DNA of 64,000 nt from NCBI GenBank assembly GCA_018240865.1, contig JAFEEY010000031.1, positions 62,001 through 126,000 of the forward strand, read 5' to 3'. The first letter of the stretch is position 1; the number at the start of each line of letters is the position of its first letter. A model generated the notes under the pieces. It was not told where the DNA came from. It searched no databases and was given only the letters and a program-made list of their open reading frames with translations. The position numbers were made by a program, and so were the translations under genes. Source of the DNA: Pseudomonadota bacterium. GTDB lineage: Bacteria > Pseudomonadota > Alphaproteobacteria > Sphingomonadales > Sphingomonadaceae. Of the stretch, positions 9,199 through 16,562 are shown piece after piece.

Positions 9199-10739
9199 GC
9201 CTGTCATCGGTCGCGCCGCTTACCGTCAATTTGAACCAATATGTCGTTGACGTTAGTAGAAAATTCCGATTGGGTTTCCAGAAAGGGGAGGGGGCGATGG
9301 TTCGAGTCGCGCGACGACTACTGCAAGTGGCGCGGGCTGATCGTCGGATCTTTTTCCTTGGTGCCGTAATCTTAGTGTGCCTAGCGGTTACCGCCTGTGC
9401 TCGCGGAAGCTACTACGGTATTCCTATCAATTCTGATACTACAACTACAGAAATTCGTTCCCTTGCACACCAGGCACGCAGGGGCGACAAATCGGCGCAA
9501 CTCGAACTCGGTAAAAGGTTCGAAGCCGGACTGGGCGTCGAACAAGATCTTCTTAAAGCACGTGACCTATACTTCGATGCGGCAACCGGACAAGGAGCGG
9601 GTCGTATATCTGTGTCGCCACCGCCCAATGGGAAGGGGGCTGCACCGATTATCATTCGTCAGTCACAACGTACTGCGACTGGATTGCCGGAAGCGATGCT
9701 TAGGTGGGAGCGAGTGCAACGGCGCTTGGCGATACAGTCAGAACCACCCACTCGGCCGATAGTTGTCGACGCTTATGGCGGCATCGACGATGGCGAATCT
9801 GGCTTGAAAGAGCTTGAGAATTTCTATCGTGATGGCCTATTTTTCTGGGGATTGCGCCCGTCGATAGGCTATCCTCTTGAAAAAGCCATGATGGAAGGGG
9901 CAGGCTCGACCCTGCTTTCGCCCGGTGTGGCGCGCCAGTCTGCAGAATATGCGATTTTGGCTGCCGGCGAGAGAGGCGATTTCGTTTCGATCTGCCGCAA
10001 GAGAGCTAGCGCACGGGCGGTCGATGGTCCGGTCGTGATGCGCGTGGCGGCGGTGTGTGCTGCTAGCTTGTGTGCTGAAGGCGAGGTCGTTGACGGGAGT
10101 GGAATTGCGTCTGCTGTTCCATCAGCGACAACGGGTTCTGCTTACGACAGAAGGGCTGCCGACGCCTTCGGCAGCGCGACCTTTGCAATGCGCATTTTGT
10201 CATACTGTCGCGCGAAAGCGGAAGCCGAAATTGTTGAACAGCGTGTCTGGCATCATCTGGCTCAGTATCAGAAAGCACTCAAAGCGTGCGCGACGGGATG
10301 CTCGAGTATAACCAATGATGCCGTCGAATTTGGGCGCTCGTCGATTGCCAATATCCTTCTTTGGGCGATCGAGGGAGGGCATGTCGATGACCCCCGTGTT
10401 CAGGCAGCAATTGAAATCTGGAACCGAGATACACCTACCGATCCGTTCGCAGGCCCGGCCCGCGACGTTGAGCTTCAAAAACTCTGCCTGAGTGTGGGAG
10501 TAGACTATCCATCCTGCAGGGCAACTTATCCCTATGGATATTTTCTTGAAAATCGTCTGTTCGATCTCCTCGGTCTTCTAACGAGGACCAGCGACGCGAC
10601 CTCCAAAAATAGTCAGATTAGTCGCTTTGTAGATCGCTATGCGATTGAAATCGATGCACGTGGGGCACGCGCAACAGTCATGGATATGCTGACAGATCTG
10701 TCCGCCGTCAGCGCTCATGGCACAGATTTGAGGTTGTGA
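9195..10739 (+). CDS. Sel1-repeat putative lipoprotein linked to the type I secretion operon
   Basis: The listed start overlaps hlyD (ATGA). A better signal peptide arises from the ATG at 9297, which has AAAGGGGAGGGGG upstream: basic residues, a hydrophobic stretch and the lipobox VTAC, so the mature protein is probably a lipoprotein. Residues about 90-135 (numbered from 9195) contain a Sel1/TPR-like repeat (GDKSAQLELGKRFEAGLGVE). The rest matches no family I recognise. Base composition is visibly more A+T-rich than the upstream exporter genes, suggesting a different origin. The gene ends 1-2 bp before the IS left end, so its natural 3' end may have been trimmed. A scaffold or specificity role for secretion is a guess from position. 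Confidence 0.7.
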   Translation: MSLSSVAPLTVNLNQYVVDVSRKFRLGFQKGEGAMVRVARRLLQVARADRRIFFLGAVILVCLAVTACARGSYYGIPINSDTTTTEIRSLAHQARRGDKSAQLELGKRFEAGLGVEQDLLKARDLYFDAATGQGAGRISVSPPPNGKGAAPIIIRQSQRTATGLPEAMLRWERVQRRLAIQSEPPTRPIVVDAYGGIDDGESGLKELENFYRDGLFFWGLRPSIGYPLEKAMMEGAGSTLLSPGVARQSAEYAILAAGERGDFVSICRKRASARAVDGPVVMRVAAVCAASLCAEGEVVDGSGIASAVPSATTGSAYDRRAADAFGSATFAMRILSYCRAKAEAEIVEQRVWHHLAQYQKALKACATGCSSITNDAVEFGRSSIANILLWAIEGGHVDDPRVQAAIEIWNRDTPTDPFAGPARDVELQKLCLSVGVDYPSCRATYPYGYFLENRLFDLLGLLTRTSDATSKNSQISRFVDRYAIEIDARGARATVMDMLTDLSAVSAHGTDLRL

Positions 10740-10740
10740 T

Positions 10741-10763
10741 TTAAGGAGGATCTGGGCTTCGTC
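10741..10763. repeat. Left terminal inverted repeat of the IS3-family element
   Basis: This end matches the inverse complement of 12160-12181. The inner nine bases (GGCTTCGTC) are identical, and TTA and GGAG are shared further out with small gaps. Confidence 0.65.
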
Positions 10764-10783
10764 GCAGTGACGAAGGAACGAAG

Positions 10784-11170
10784 ATGAAGCCCAGATCCTC
10801 CAATGCAAAATCGTCGGCGAAGGCCCCTGCTGAGCGGGTGGTGAAGGACATCCGGCGGCAGACGCGGCGCCATTTCTCGGCCGAGGACAAGATCCGGATC
10901 GTGCTGGAAGGCCTGCGCGGCGAAGACAGCATCGCCGAGCTGTGCCGCAAGGAAGGCATCGCCCAGAGCCTGTACTACACCTGGTCGAAGGAGTTCATGG
11001 AAGCAGGCAAGCGCCGTCTCGCCGGCGACACCGCTCGAGCCGCGACCACCGGCGAGGTGCAGGACCTGCGTCGCGAAGCCCGTGCGCTGAAGGAATGCGT
11101 GGCCGACCTGACGCTGGAAAACCGGTTGCTCAAAAAAAGCATGATAGCGGATGGGGGCGACGACGAATGA
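10784..11170 (+). CDS. IS3-family transposase OrfA (HTH protein)
   Basis: The 128-aa protein has the Tnp_1 helix-turn-helix (HFSAEDKIRIVLEGLRGEDSIAELCRKEGI, shown across residues about 30-60). The DNA-recognition segment contains SLYYTWSKEFMEAGKRRL. A C-terminal leucine-rich coiled coil (ALKECVADLTLENRLLKKS) is typical for OrfA dimerisation. The stop overlaps the orfB start as ATGA. A run of seven A residues at 11132-11138 near the end may also allow -1 frameshifting into orfB to make the fused OrfAB transposase. Confidence 0.92.
   Translation: MKPRSSNAKSSAKAPAERVVKDIRRQTRRHFSAEDKIRIVLEGLRGEDSIAELCRKEGIAQSLYYTWSKEFMEAGKRRLAGDTARAATTGEVQDLRREARALKECVADLTLENRLLKKSMIADGGDDE
11132..11139 (+). 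other. Putative -1 ribosomal frameshift site (A7G) in the IS
   Basis: Seven A residues followed by G lie in orfA just before its end. The -1 frame is the orfB frame and is open across this point, so a shift here would fuse OrfA to OrfB, as known for IS3-family elements. The ATGA start of orfB gives a second route to a separate OrfB. Confidence 0.5.
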
Positions 11171-12147
11171 GGTATCCCGCATCCGAGAAGCTCGAGATCA
11201 TCAGGATCGTCGAGCAGTCGCACCTGCCGGCCAAGCGCACGCTCGACCAGCTCGGCATCCCCCGGCGGACCTTCTACCGCTGGTATGATCGCTACCTCGA
11301 GGGCGGGCCAGAAGCGTTGGAGGATCGGCCATCGGCGCCGAGCCGGGTGTGGAACCGCATCGGCCAGGACATCCAGGACCAGATTGTCGAGATGGCGCTG
11401 GACGCGACCGACCTCAGCCCCCGCGAACTGGCCGTGCGCTTCACCGACGAGAAGCGCTACTTCGTGTCGGAATCAACGGTCTACCGGCTCTTGAAGGCCC
11501 ACGACCTGATCACCAGCCCGGCCTTCGTCGTGATCAAGGCCGCCGACCAGTTCCACACCAAGACCACCCGGCCGAACGAGATGTGGCAGACCGACTTCAC
11601 CTACTTCAAGATCATCGGGTGGGGCTGGATGTACCTGTCGACCGTGCTCGACGACTTCTCGCGCTACATCATCGCCTGGAAGTTGTGCACCAACATGCGC
11701 GCCGAGGACGTGACCGACACGCTGGACCTCGCGCTCGCGGCTTCCGGCTGTGACGACGCCACGGTGCTGCACAAGCCCAGGCTGCTCAGCGATAACGGCC
11801 CCAGCTACATCGCCGCCGAACTGGCGGAATATATCGAGGCCAACAGAATGAGCCACGTCCGCGGCGCCCCGATGCATCCCCAGACCCAGGGCAAGATCGA
11901 GCGCTGGCACCAGACCCTGAAAAACCGCATCTTGCTGGAAAACTACTTCCTGCCCGGCGACCTCGAAGCCCACATCGAGGCCTTCGTCGAGCACTACAAT
12001 CACCAGCGATACCACGAGAGCCTGACCAACGTGACGCCTGCCGACGCCTACTTCGGCAGGGCTCCGGCAATCATCAAACAGCGCGAAAGGATCAAGCGAC
12101 AGACCATCGAACATCGGCGCTTGCAGCACCGCAAGCTCGCCGCCTAA
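11167..12147 (+). CDS. IS3-family transposase OrfB (DDE integrase core)
   Basis: Starting at the ATG overlapping the orfA stop gives 326 aa. It has an N-terminal HTH region (LDQLGIPRRTFYRWYDRY) and an rve integrase core. The catalytic acids are visible: D in EMWQTDFTYFKIIGWGW, D in LLSDNGPSYIA, and E in GKIERWHQTLKN, spaced as in IS3 transposases. The C-terminus has the usual YNHQRYHESL motif. It appears intact, so the element may still be mobile. Confidence 0.93.
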   Translation: MRYPASEKLEIIRIVEQSHLPAKRTLDQLGIPRRTFYRWYDRYLEGGPEALEDRPSAPSRVWNRIGQDIQDQIVEMALDATDLSPRELAVRFTDEKRYFVSESTVYRLLKAHDLITSPAFVVIKAADQFHTKTTRPNEMWQTDFTYFKIIGWGWMYLSTVLDDFSRYIIAWKLCTNMRAEDVTDTLDLALAASGCDDATVLHKPRLLSDNGPSYIAAELAEYIEANRMSHVRGAPMHPQTQGKIERWHQTLKNRILLENYFLPGDLEAHIEAFVEHYNHQRYHESLTNVTPADAYFGRAPAIIKQRERIKRQTIEHRRLQHRKLAA

Positions 12148-14347
12148 CATCAACCCCAAGACGAAGCCTGCACTCCGCTAATCTACGCCGCGAGTTGTGC
12201 CGAATATTCTGACGACGGACATTCCGCTCATACTGGGGATTCAGGGCGAAGAAGTCATAGTTCGCGCTCTTGACGATGTCGTCAAGATAGCCGAACTCTA
12301 TCTCGACAGCGCGCGCTTTGTCTTCTGTCCAAGGGCCGCCCGGACGTTCTTTGTTCCTGATGCCGCCATCGAGCGATTCACCGCGATAGATCGGCCCCGC
12401 CTGAAACGCGATCACGCTGTCATCGCCCTCATCGCCGACGACCAGTCCGGCGCCGGTATGGATCAGGACATTATTCTCTTTGTCGCCGACGACGATCGCC
12501 GCATCTGACCCGATGATCCACTCGTTGGCGTCACTAACGATCGTCGCGGTCTCGCCGCCGACTTGTTGCAGCAATCCTTCTTGATCGAGCTTCTCCAGGC
12601 GTTCCGATATCTTGTCGGTGAGGCGCGCAGCGGCACTATTGACCGCCTTGCTGACGACGTCTCCGAGAACATCCAGACCCTTTTCGATATAGCCGCCGAT
12701 CTGCTTCTCGAAATCGTCGATGAAACTGTCGAGCGATTGCAGACCGTAGAAGAGTTGGGCGGCGAACGTGCCTTCTTGCCCTGGTGTGACCTCATAGGCG
12801 CTGGTCACATAATCCAGAACCGTGCGAAGCGATATCGCTGTACCGAGCGCGCCCAATGTCCACAATGTCGCTCGGCCGAACCGGGTGTGTGACGCAATCT
12901 GTGCTGCACGCTCGCCCGCAATCAGCAGCGGCAGCGCCTTGACCATGTCATCGGCCGATTCTTTCAGATAATCGAAGAATTCTGGAGACGTGAAGCCACC
13001 GCGGCGATCTGCCTCTACCCACATATCCGCAAGCGCCACCAGGCCCGCCCCGGCCGTCAGCGCGATCTTCGCCGCGAAAGGCGACTTCGCGCCCTTTTCG
13101 ATCAGCGCGAGCAGGCGCTTGGCTTCGCCCTTTATTGAGTCGGGATAGTCGTTGATCCGGCTGCGCTCATAGTCGATGCGCGAGTGCAAAAGCTCATCGG
13201 CATGACCCAGCTTCGCAAAGTCTTTCTTCCCCACTGCCTCTATCAGATGCCGCTGCTGAAGCTCATCAAGCGACATCGGTTTGAAATCGTCTGGCAGATC
13301 CCCTAGCGCCGCAAGCGCGGCCGCCTGCGTGCGCTTGAAATCAACCGAGGTGACTTCTTCCATGAAAAGCCTGCGGCCTTCAGGTGTCAGATCGCCGCTG
13401 CCATTATTGTAATGTTCCGAGTATCGCTTGTATGCGGCGTCCCTAGCCAGCACATAAGCCCTCTGCTCCTTGCCCCACAATATCTGTGGATTGCCGTTGG
13501 CGTCGAGGGGATAGCGTATCAGCGACTGTTCGGGGTATTTGCGTGCCAGATGATCATCCAGCTCGTTGGAAAGCTGAGCCAGCGATTTATTCGAATGTAT
13601 GGGGTCGTTAAGGAAGGCCTCGATCTCTTGAAAATAGGGATCGCTAGCCATGTTGTCGTAATCAAACAACGCCTGCATTTCCGGGCGCTGCAAATAGGCA
13701 GTGACGGCTGCCCGGTCGCCTTCGATATTGGGATCGGCGCCGGTGATGAACAATTGCTGGAGATGATCAAAATGGCCAGGATTTTTGGCCTTCATTGCAT
13801 CCAGATGATCCTGGCCGAGATATAGCGTCTCCCAATATTTGAGCGCCGCCGTCTCGCGGCGGGCATAGGCAGCGTGGGTCGGTTCTTGCGCGCGGGCAAT
13901 GCGCTCTCTGATCTCCGGTTCGCGTTCGGCTAACTGCTCTGGCGTAAGGCCGGGGTTTTCAGCGCGAAAAGCATCGCGTACATCCGATTCCACATCATCA
14001 AGATCAATAATTTTGTCCCGATACAATCGGTTAAGATATTTATTTGATGTCGGATCCGGCGTATCATAATTAATCGAACCATCCGGCCTTTTTACAAAAT
14101 CGAATACGATCTTGTTGATTTCGTCAACATGACGGGCGTGCTTGGTGACGTTGAAAACGAGCGCGCCACGATCCCGGTTGGGAAGCGGGCGGAGGTTTTG
14201 CGGGTCGTTCCGGTCAAGGCTTAGAAAAGTCCTCAGCCGTTGCAGCCAATATGTATTTGCAATGAAGTGCGCGACTTCAAAGCCGCTGGTGCTATTTCCG
14301 CGAGCGCCAACGAGAGATCCAAGACCGGCGGGAGGCGTGTCACTCAT
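12092..14347 (-). CDS. RTX-like secreted protein, C-terminus truncated by the IS
   Basis: The frame runs from ATG 14347 to a stop inside the IS. Residues up to about 722 are native, and the last ~30 (Arg-rich) are IS-encoded read-out. The N-terminal two thirds is a large, mostly helical region with hydrophobic stretches (FAAKIALTAGAGLVALADMW, LWTLGALGTAISL). Near the break are degenerate Ca-binding RTX-like turns: IVVGDKENNVLIHTGAG, then VVGDEGDDSVIAF. Type I secretion substrates carry their export signal at the extreme C-terminus, which is lost here. With a HlyB/HlyD/TolC exporter, a HlyC-like enzyme and an immunity gene nearby, this was probably the exporter's substrate and a toxin. It overlaps the immunity gene by 4 bp. 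The truncation is seen; the toxin role is inferred. Confidence 0.75.
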   Translation of the reverse strand: MSDTPPAGLGSLVGARGNSTSGFEVAHFIANTYWLQRLRTFLSLDRNDPQNLRPLPNRDRGALVFNVTKHARHVDEINKIVFDFVKRPDGSINYDTPDPTSNKYLNRLYRDKIIDLDDVESDVRDAFRAENPGLTPEQLAEREPEIRERIARAQEPTHAAYARRETAALKYWETLYLGQDHLDAMKAKNPGHFDHLQQLFITGADPNIEGDRAAVTAYLQRPEMQALFDYDNMASDPYFQEIEAFLNDPIHSNKSLAQLSNELDDHLARKYPEQSLIRYPLDANGNPQILWGKEQRAYVLARDAAYKRYSEHYNNGSGDLTPEGRRLFMEEVTSVDFKRTQAAALAALGDLPDDFKPMSLDELQQRHLIEAVGKKDFAKLGHADELLHSRIDYERSRINDYPDSIKGEAKRLLALIEKGAKSPFAAKIALTAGAGLVALADMWVEADRRGGFTSPEFFDYLKESADDMVKALPLLIAGERAAQIASHTRFGRATLWTLGALGTAISLRTVLDYVTSAYEVTPGQEGTFAAQLFYGLQSLDSFIDDFEKQIGGYIEKGLDVLGDVVSKAVNSAAARLTDKISERLEKLDQEGLLQQVGGETATIVSDANEWIIGSDAAIVVGDKENNVLIHTGAGLVVGDEGDDSVIAFQAGPIYRGESLDGGIRNKERPGGPWTEDKARAVEIEFGYLDDIVKSANYDFFALNPQYERNVRRQNIRHNSRRRLAECRLRLGVDVRRRACGAASADVRWSVA
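12160..12181. repeat. Right terminal inverted repeat of the IS3-family element
   Basis: It is the inverted partner of 10741-10763, sharing the nine inner bases GACGAAGCC and an outer TAA end. Confidence 0.65.
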
Positions 14348-15024
14348 GCCATCGCCTCCTGAGGTCCGCCGCCAAAGCCCGTCAGCCCCTCCTCCTTGAT
14401 AGCATCGACGATAGCATCAGAGGCGTAAATCGTTGGCGTGATATGTATATCGCGCCAGATATTAGCATCACCGATCTGGCCAAGGTTGAATATAAATCTA
14501 GGCGGCGCATTGATGTCAGTGCCTGACGGGACCAATTCGGGCTTGCGCCTCATCAAGTCTTTGGCCCACGTCCATCGGTGCGGCGACAAGATCATATTGG
14601 TATGAGCGCGGTCCATCGTATCGAGACGGCGGCAGACAATGAACACAAACATGTCGGCGACATGCGTTCCATCCGAACGCACATATTCGATTGGCTCAAA
14701 TTGATGGACGCCGGGTTCGAAGCGCTCGATCAACGCCCTGGCGCGCGGACTCACAAATTGCAGTCCCTCCGTTGCATCGAAATCGAGCGGCGGACGCGCA
14801 TCGTCATAGCGCATTTTTGTGGGCAGGGTTTCGGCTTTGACCCTGAAACCGCTGGCTGAAGCATCTCCTATCGGGCCAATTCCCGGGACCATGGTTTCAG
14901 CAAAGTTTGCGAAATCGACATTGCGATAATGGAACCCCACAGGCTCCACGATCTCGCGATCGGGATAAGGCGCCCCTTCGCCTTCACCTGGGAAATAACC
15001 GCCGCCAAAACTCCAAACCATCAC
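14344..15024 (-). CDS. Imm11-type (DUF1629) immunity protein
   Basis: A GTG at 15024 or the ATG at 15021 starts the protein. The ATG is well placed behind AGGAG. The central motif SPRARALIERFEPGVHQFEP followed by a DG turn and a conserved hydrophobic strand (VADMFVFIVCRRLDT) matches my recollection of the Imm11/DUF1629 family, found beside polymorphic toxins. It precedes and overlaps the truncated RTX-like gene (ATGA at 14344-14347), so the two are co-transcribed, with the immunity gene first. It should act in the cytosol or periplasm of the producer by binding the toxin; no signal peptide is visible. Family call is by motif and context. Confidence 0.7.
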   Translation of the reverse strand: MMVWSFGGGYFPGEGEGAPYPDREIVEPVGFHYRNVDFANFAETMVPGIGPIGDASASGFRVKAETLPTKMRYDDARPPLDFDATEGLQFVSPRARALIERFEPGVHQFEPIEYVRSDGTHVADMFVFIVCRRLDTMDRAHTNMILSPHRWTWAKDLMRRKPELVPSGTDINAPPRFIFNLGQIGDANIWRDIHITPTIYASDAIVDAIKEEGLTGFGGGPQEAMA

Positions 15025-15457
15025 ATCATCTCCTGCGCATCGCGCGCATATTCATTGTTGTTCGCGGGTGTAGACAGGCGTTTGCCGAGGGGGCTTGGCA
15101 TCCGAGAAGCCGAAACCTGGGCGCCGCGCTCGTGAGTCATTGACTGCGCGTTCGCGTCATTCGGACAAATGAGTATCATCGGGTGGCCGCTGGCATCGAT
15201 CGCAGCAATATGGCTGCGCGCAGCGCAATGCTGTTGACATCGTGAGTGAGTCGATCGGCACGGTTGCCGTTGGTCGCGGTCAAAAGATCGGGACAGAAGC
15301 TGCATAGCACGCGTTTGCCCGCACGGATCGTGCAGAATTGGACAAGGCCACTCATGGCGGTTGCGCGAGGAGGTGCGATGGCAGAGCCCGCACGGTTGTA
15401 AGTCAGCCGAAAGTTCATACCCCCAGACTCCCCCTTTCGCTCTTGCCACGATGCCAC
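15021..15457 (-). pseudogene. Possible frameshifted small ORF upstream of the immunity gene
   Basis: Two overlapping minus frames cover this stretch. The 5' half reads more protein-like in the frame starting near 15457 (then MNFRLTYNRAGSAIA). The 3' half reads better in the frame ending at 15021 (DASGHPMILICPNDANAQSM). Its stop overlaps the immunity ATG as TGATG, which hints at coupling. The switch would lie near 15190-15220. I recognise no family, and it may simply be leader sequence. Confidence 0.25.
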
Positions 15458-15769
15458 AAGGCGCTAAGTATGCAATAGAAATATGCTATTTAGATAAGGG
15501 GTGGATCCGATAAACCCGAGAACACTCGGAGTCCATGTCGAAGCAGATCGTCATCGTTGTGCGGTTTGGCGCGATTAAGATCGCGAAGCATTACCTATTT
15601 TCAAGTCAAAACTATATTCAAATTGAATGTATCTCATGGATAAATGGATTCTGGAAGTTATGTCGAAAAATTGATTGACGGACTTCCCGGTCGGATGCAG
15701 TTTGAACTTAGATATACTTGATATTGGAGCAATCCTAAAGGGCGTTGGTAGAAAAATGGAGGGATTATA
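15458..15769. promoter_or_regulatory. AT-rich divergent regulatory region between RTX/immunity and acyltransferase genes
   Basis: No gene is visible. A+T-rich blocks lie near 15475-15500 and 15590-15765, as expected for divergent promoters. A near-perfect palindrome ATTCAA-A-TTGAAT lies at about 15617-15629. Part of it (CAAATTGAATGTA) recurs at 53201-53213 in the regulatory region upstream of the transfer operon. A GGAGGG ribosome site at 15758-15763 precedes the GTG start at 15770. Confidence 0.45.
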
Positions 15770-16387
15770 GTGGCAAAGAAGCCGAGCGGGGCTGAAAAGG
15801 AAACCGAATCGAAGCCCATCGAGGCCACATCGACCGGGCTCACGGCAGGTATGGACCCGGAGATCGCTGCGAAGCTCTCGGCCGTGCGCGCACAGATCCG
15901 GGAAACCTTCGGCAAAGCCGTGATGGCCATCATGATGCTGCCGCGCTATCGCAACCAGACGCTTGCGGACCTTCAGCACCTCGTGCTCGAGCCCCTGATG
16001 CGTGACCGGGTCGCAGTGGCCTACCCTGGCGGTGACAAGGCGGGGCCGCTGGCGGACATGGCCGGACTCGCCATCTGGGCCAGCGTCAACGAGGACGCCG
16101 ATGCCCGCATCCGCGAGCAGATTCGCGAAGGCATATTCCCGATCCGCCTCAAGGCCGACGACTGGAATTCGGGCGACATCAACTGGCTGCTCGATGTGGT
16201 CGCGCCGGACAAGCAAACCACGACTAACGTGATCGCCAATTTTAAGCAGGTCGTTAAGGAAGGTAGCCTCCGGCTGCATCCGATCGTGACACGGCTCGTC
16301 GATGCCGAGACGCTCGCGAAAATGGGCGCAGAGAAAATGCCTCCAGCGACGCCAGTCGCCGTTCCCGAGTCCACAACCGTCAACTGA
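15770..16387 (+). CDS. HlyC-like toxin-activating lysine acyltransferase
   Basis: The GTG start at 15770 follows GGAGGG. Residues about 45-150 match the HlyC/RTX acyltransferase family: LPRYRNQTLADLQHLVLEPL, then AIWASVNEDADARI, then the hallmark DDWNSGDINWLLDVVAP containing the conserved Asp. HlyC-type enzymes transfer fatty acyl groups from acyl-ACP to internal lysines of RTX protoxins. In HlyC the catalytic His follows Ser-Pro-Leu; here that position is Tyr (LPRYRN), so either the chemistry differs or the subgroup uses another residue. N-terminal 40 and C-terminal 20 residues are low-complexity. A strong hairpin follows, so it is probably transcribed apart from the gasdermin operon. Its likely substrate is the nearby RTX-like protein. 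Confidence 0.8.
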   Translation: MAKKPSGAEKETESKPIEATSTGLTAGMDPEIAAKLSAVRAQIRETFGKAVMAIMMLPRYRNQTLADLQHLVLEPLMRDRVAVAYPGGDKAGPLADMAGLAIWASVNEDADARIREQIREGIFPIRLKADDWNSGDINWLLDVVAPDKQTTTNVIANFKQVVKEGSLRLHPIVTRLVDAETLAKMGAEKMPPATPVAVPESTTVN

Positions 16388-16401
16388 GCTTACCCCCGGG
16401 G

Positions 16402-16430
16402 CCGGGCCGGTCTTAAGCAGATCGGCCCGG
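16402..16430 (+). terminator. Hairpin terminator after the acyltransferase gene
   Basis: An 11-bp stem (CCGGGCCGGTC with GATCGGCCCGG, one G-U pair) encloses a 7-base loop, 15 bp past the stop. There is no long T tract, so efficiency is uncertain, but it separates this gene from the gasdermin operon. Confidence 0.6.
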
Positions 16431-16562
16431 TTCGATCATCTTGGAACGACGAATAGGAAGAAAGAAAATCGCATCGGCGCGGTGCCGTAAAAACAAATCT
16501 CTCCTGGGTCGCTTAACAGGGTCAGCCATGTTCGACTGGCCAATCCAACTGGGAGACGAAAC

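Larger units (their letters stand above)
10741..12181 (+). mobile_element. IS3-family insertion sequence (about 1.44 kb)
   Basis: Two overlapping transposase frames (orfA, orfB with a DDE integrase core) are bounded by imperfect inverted ends. Both ends read TTA then a GGAG core, and share GGCTTCGTC (left 10741-10763; right, reversed, 12160-12181). I cannot see a target duplication: the left flank is TGAT and the right flank TCTA, which is compatible with an adjacent deletion. The element cuts into the 3' end of the minus-strand RTX-like gene. Ends are set by eye and may be off by a few bases. Confidence 0.85.

Noticed and set aside
10737-12186. Target-site duplication flanking the IS
   Set aside because: Left flank TGAT and right flank TCTA do not match at any 3-5 bp offset I tried.
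12197-12508. 103-codon plus-strand frame just right of the IS
   Set aside because: It is antisense to the RTX-like protein and has no ribosome site or motif.
16388-16562. Acyltransferase and gasdermin as one operon
   Set aside because: A strong GC hairpin at 16402-16430 and a 175-bp gap favour separate transcription, so I did not merge them.
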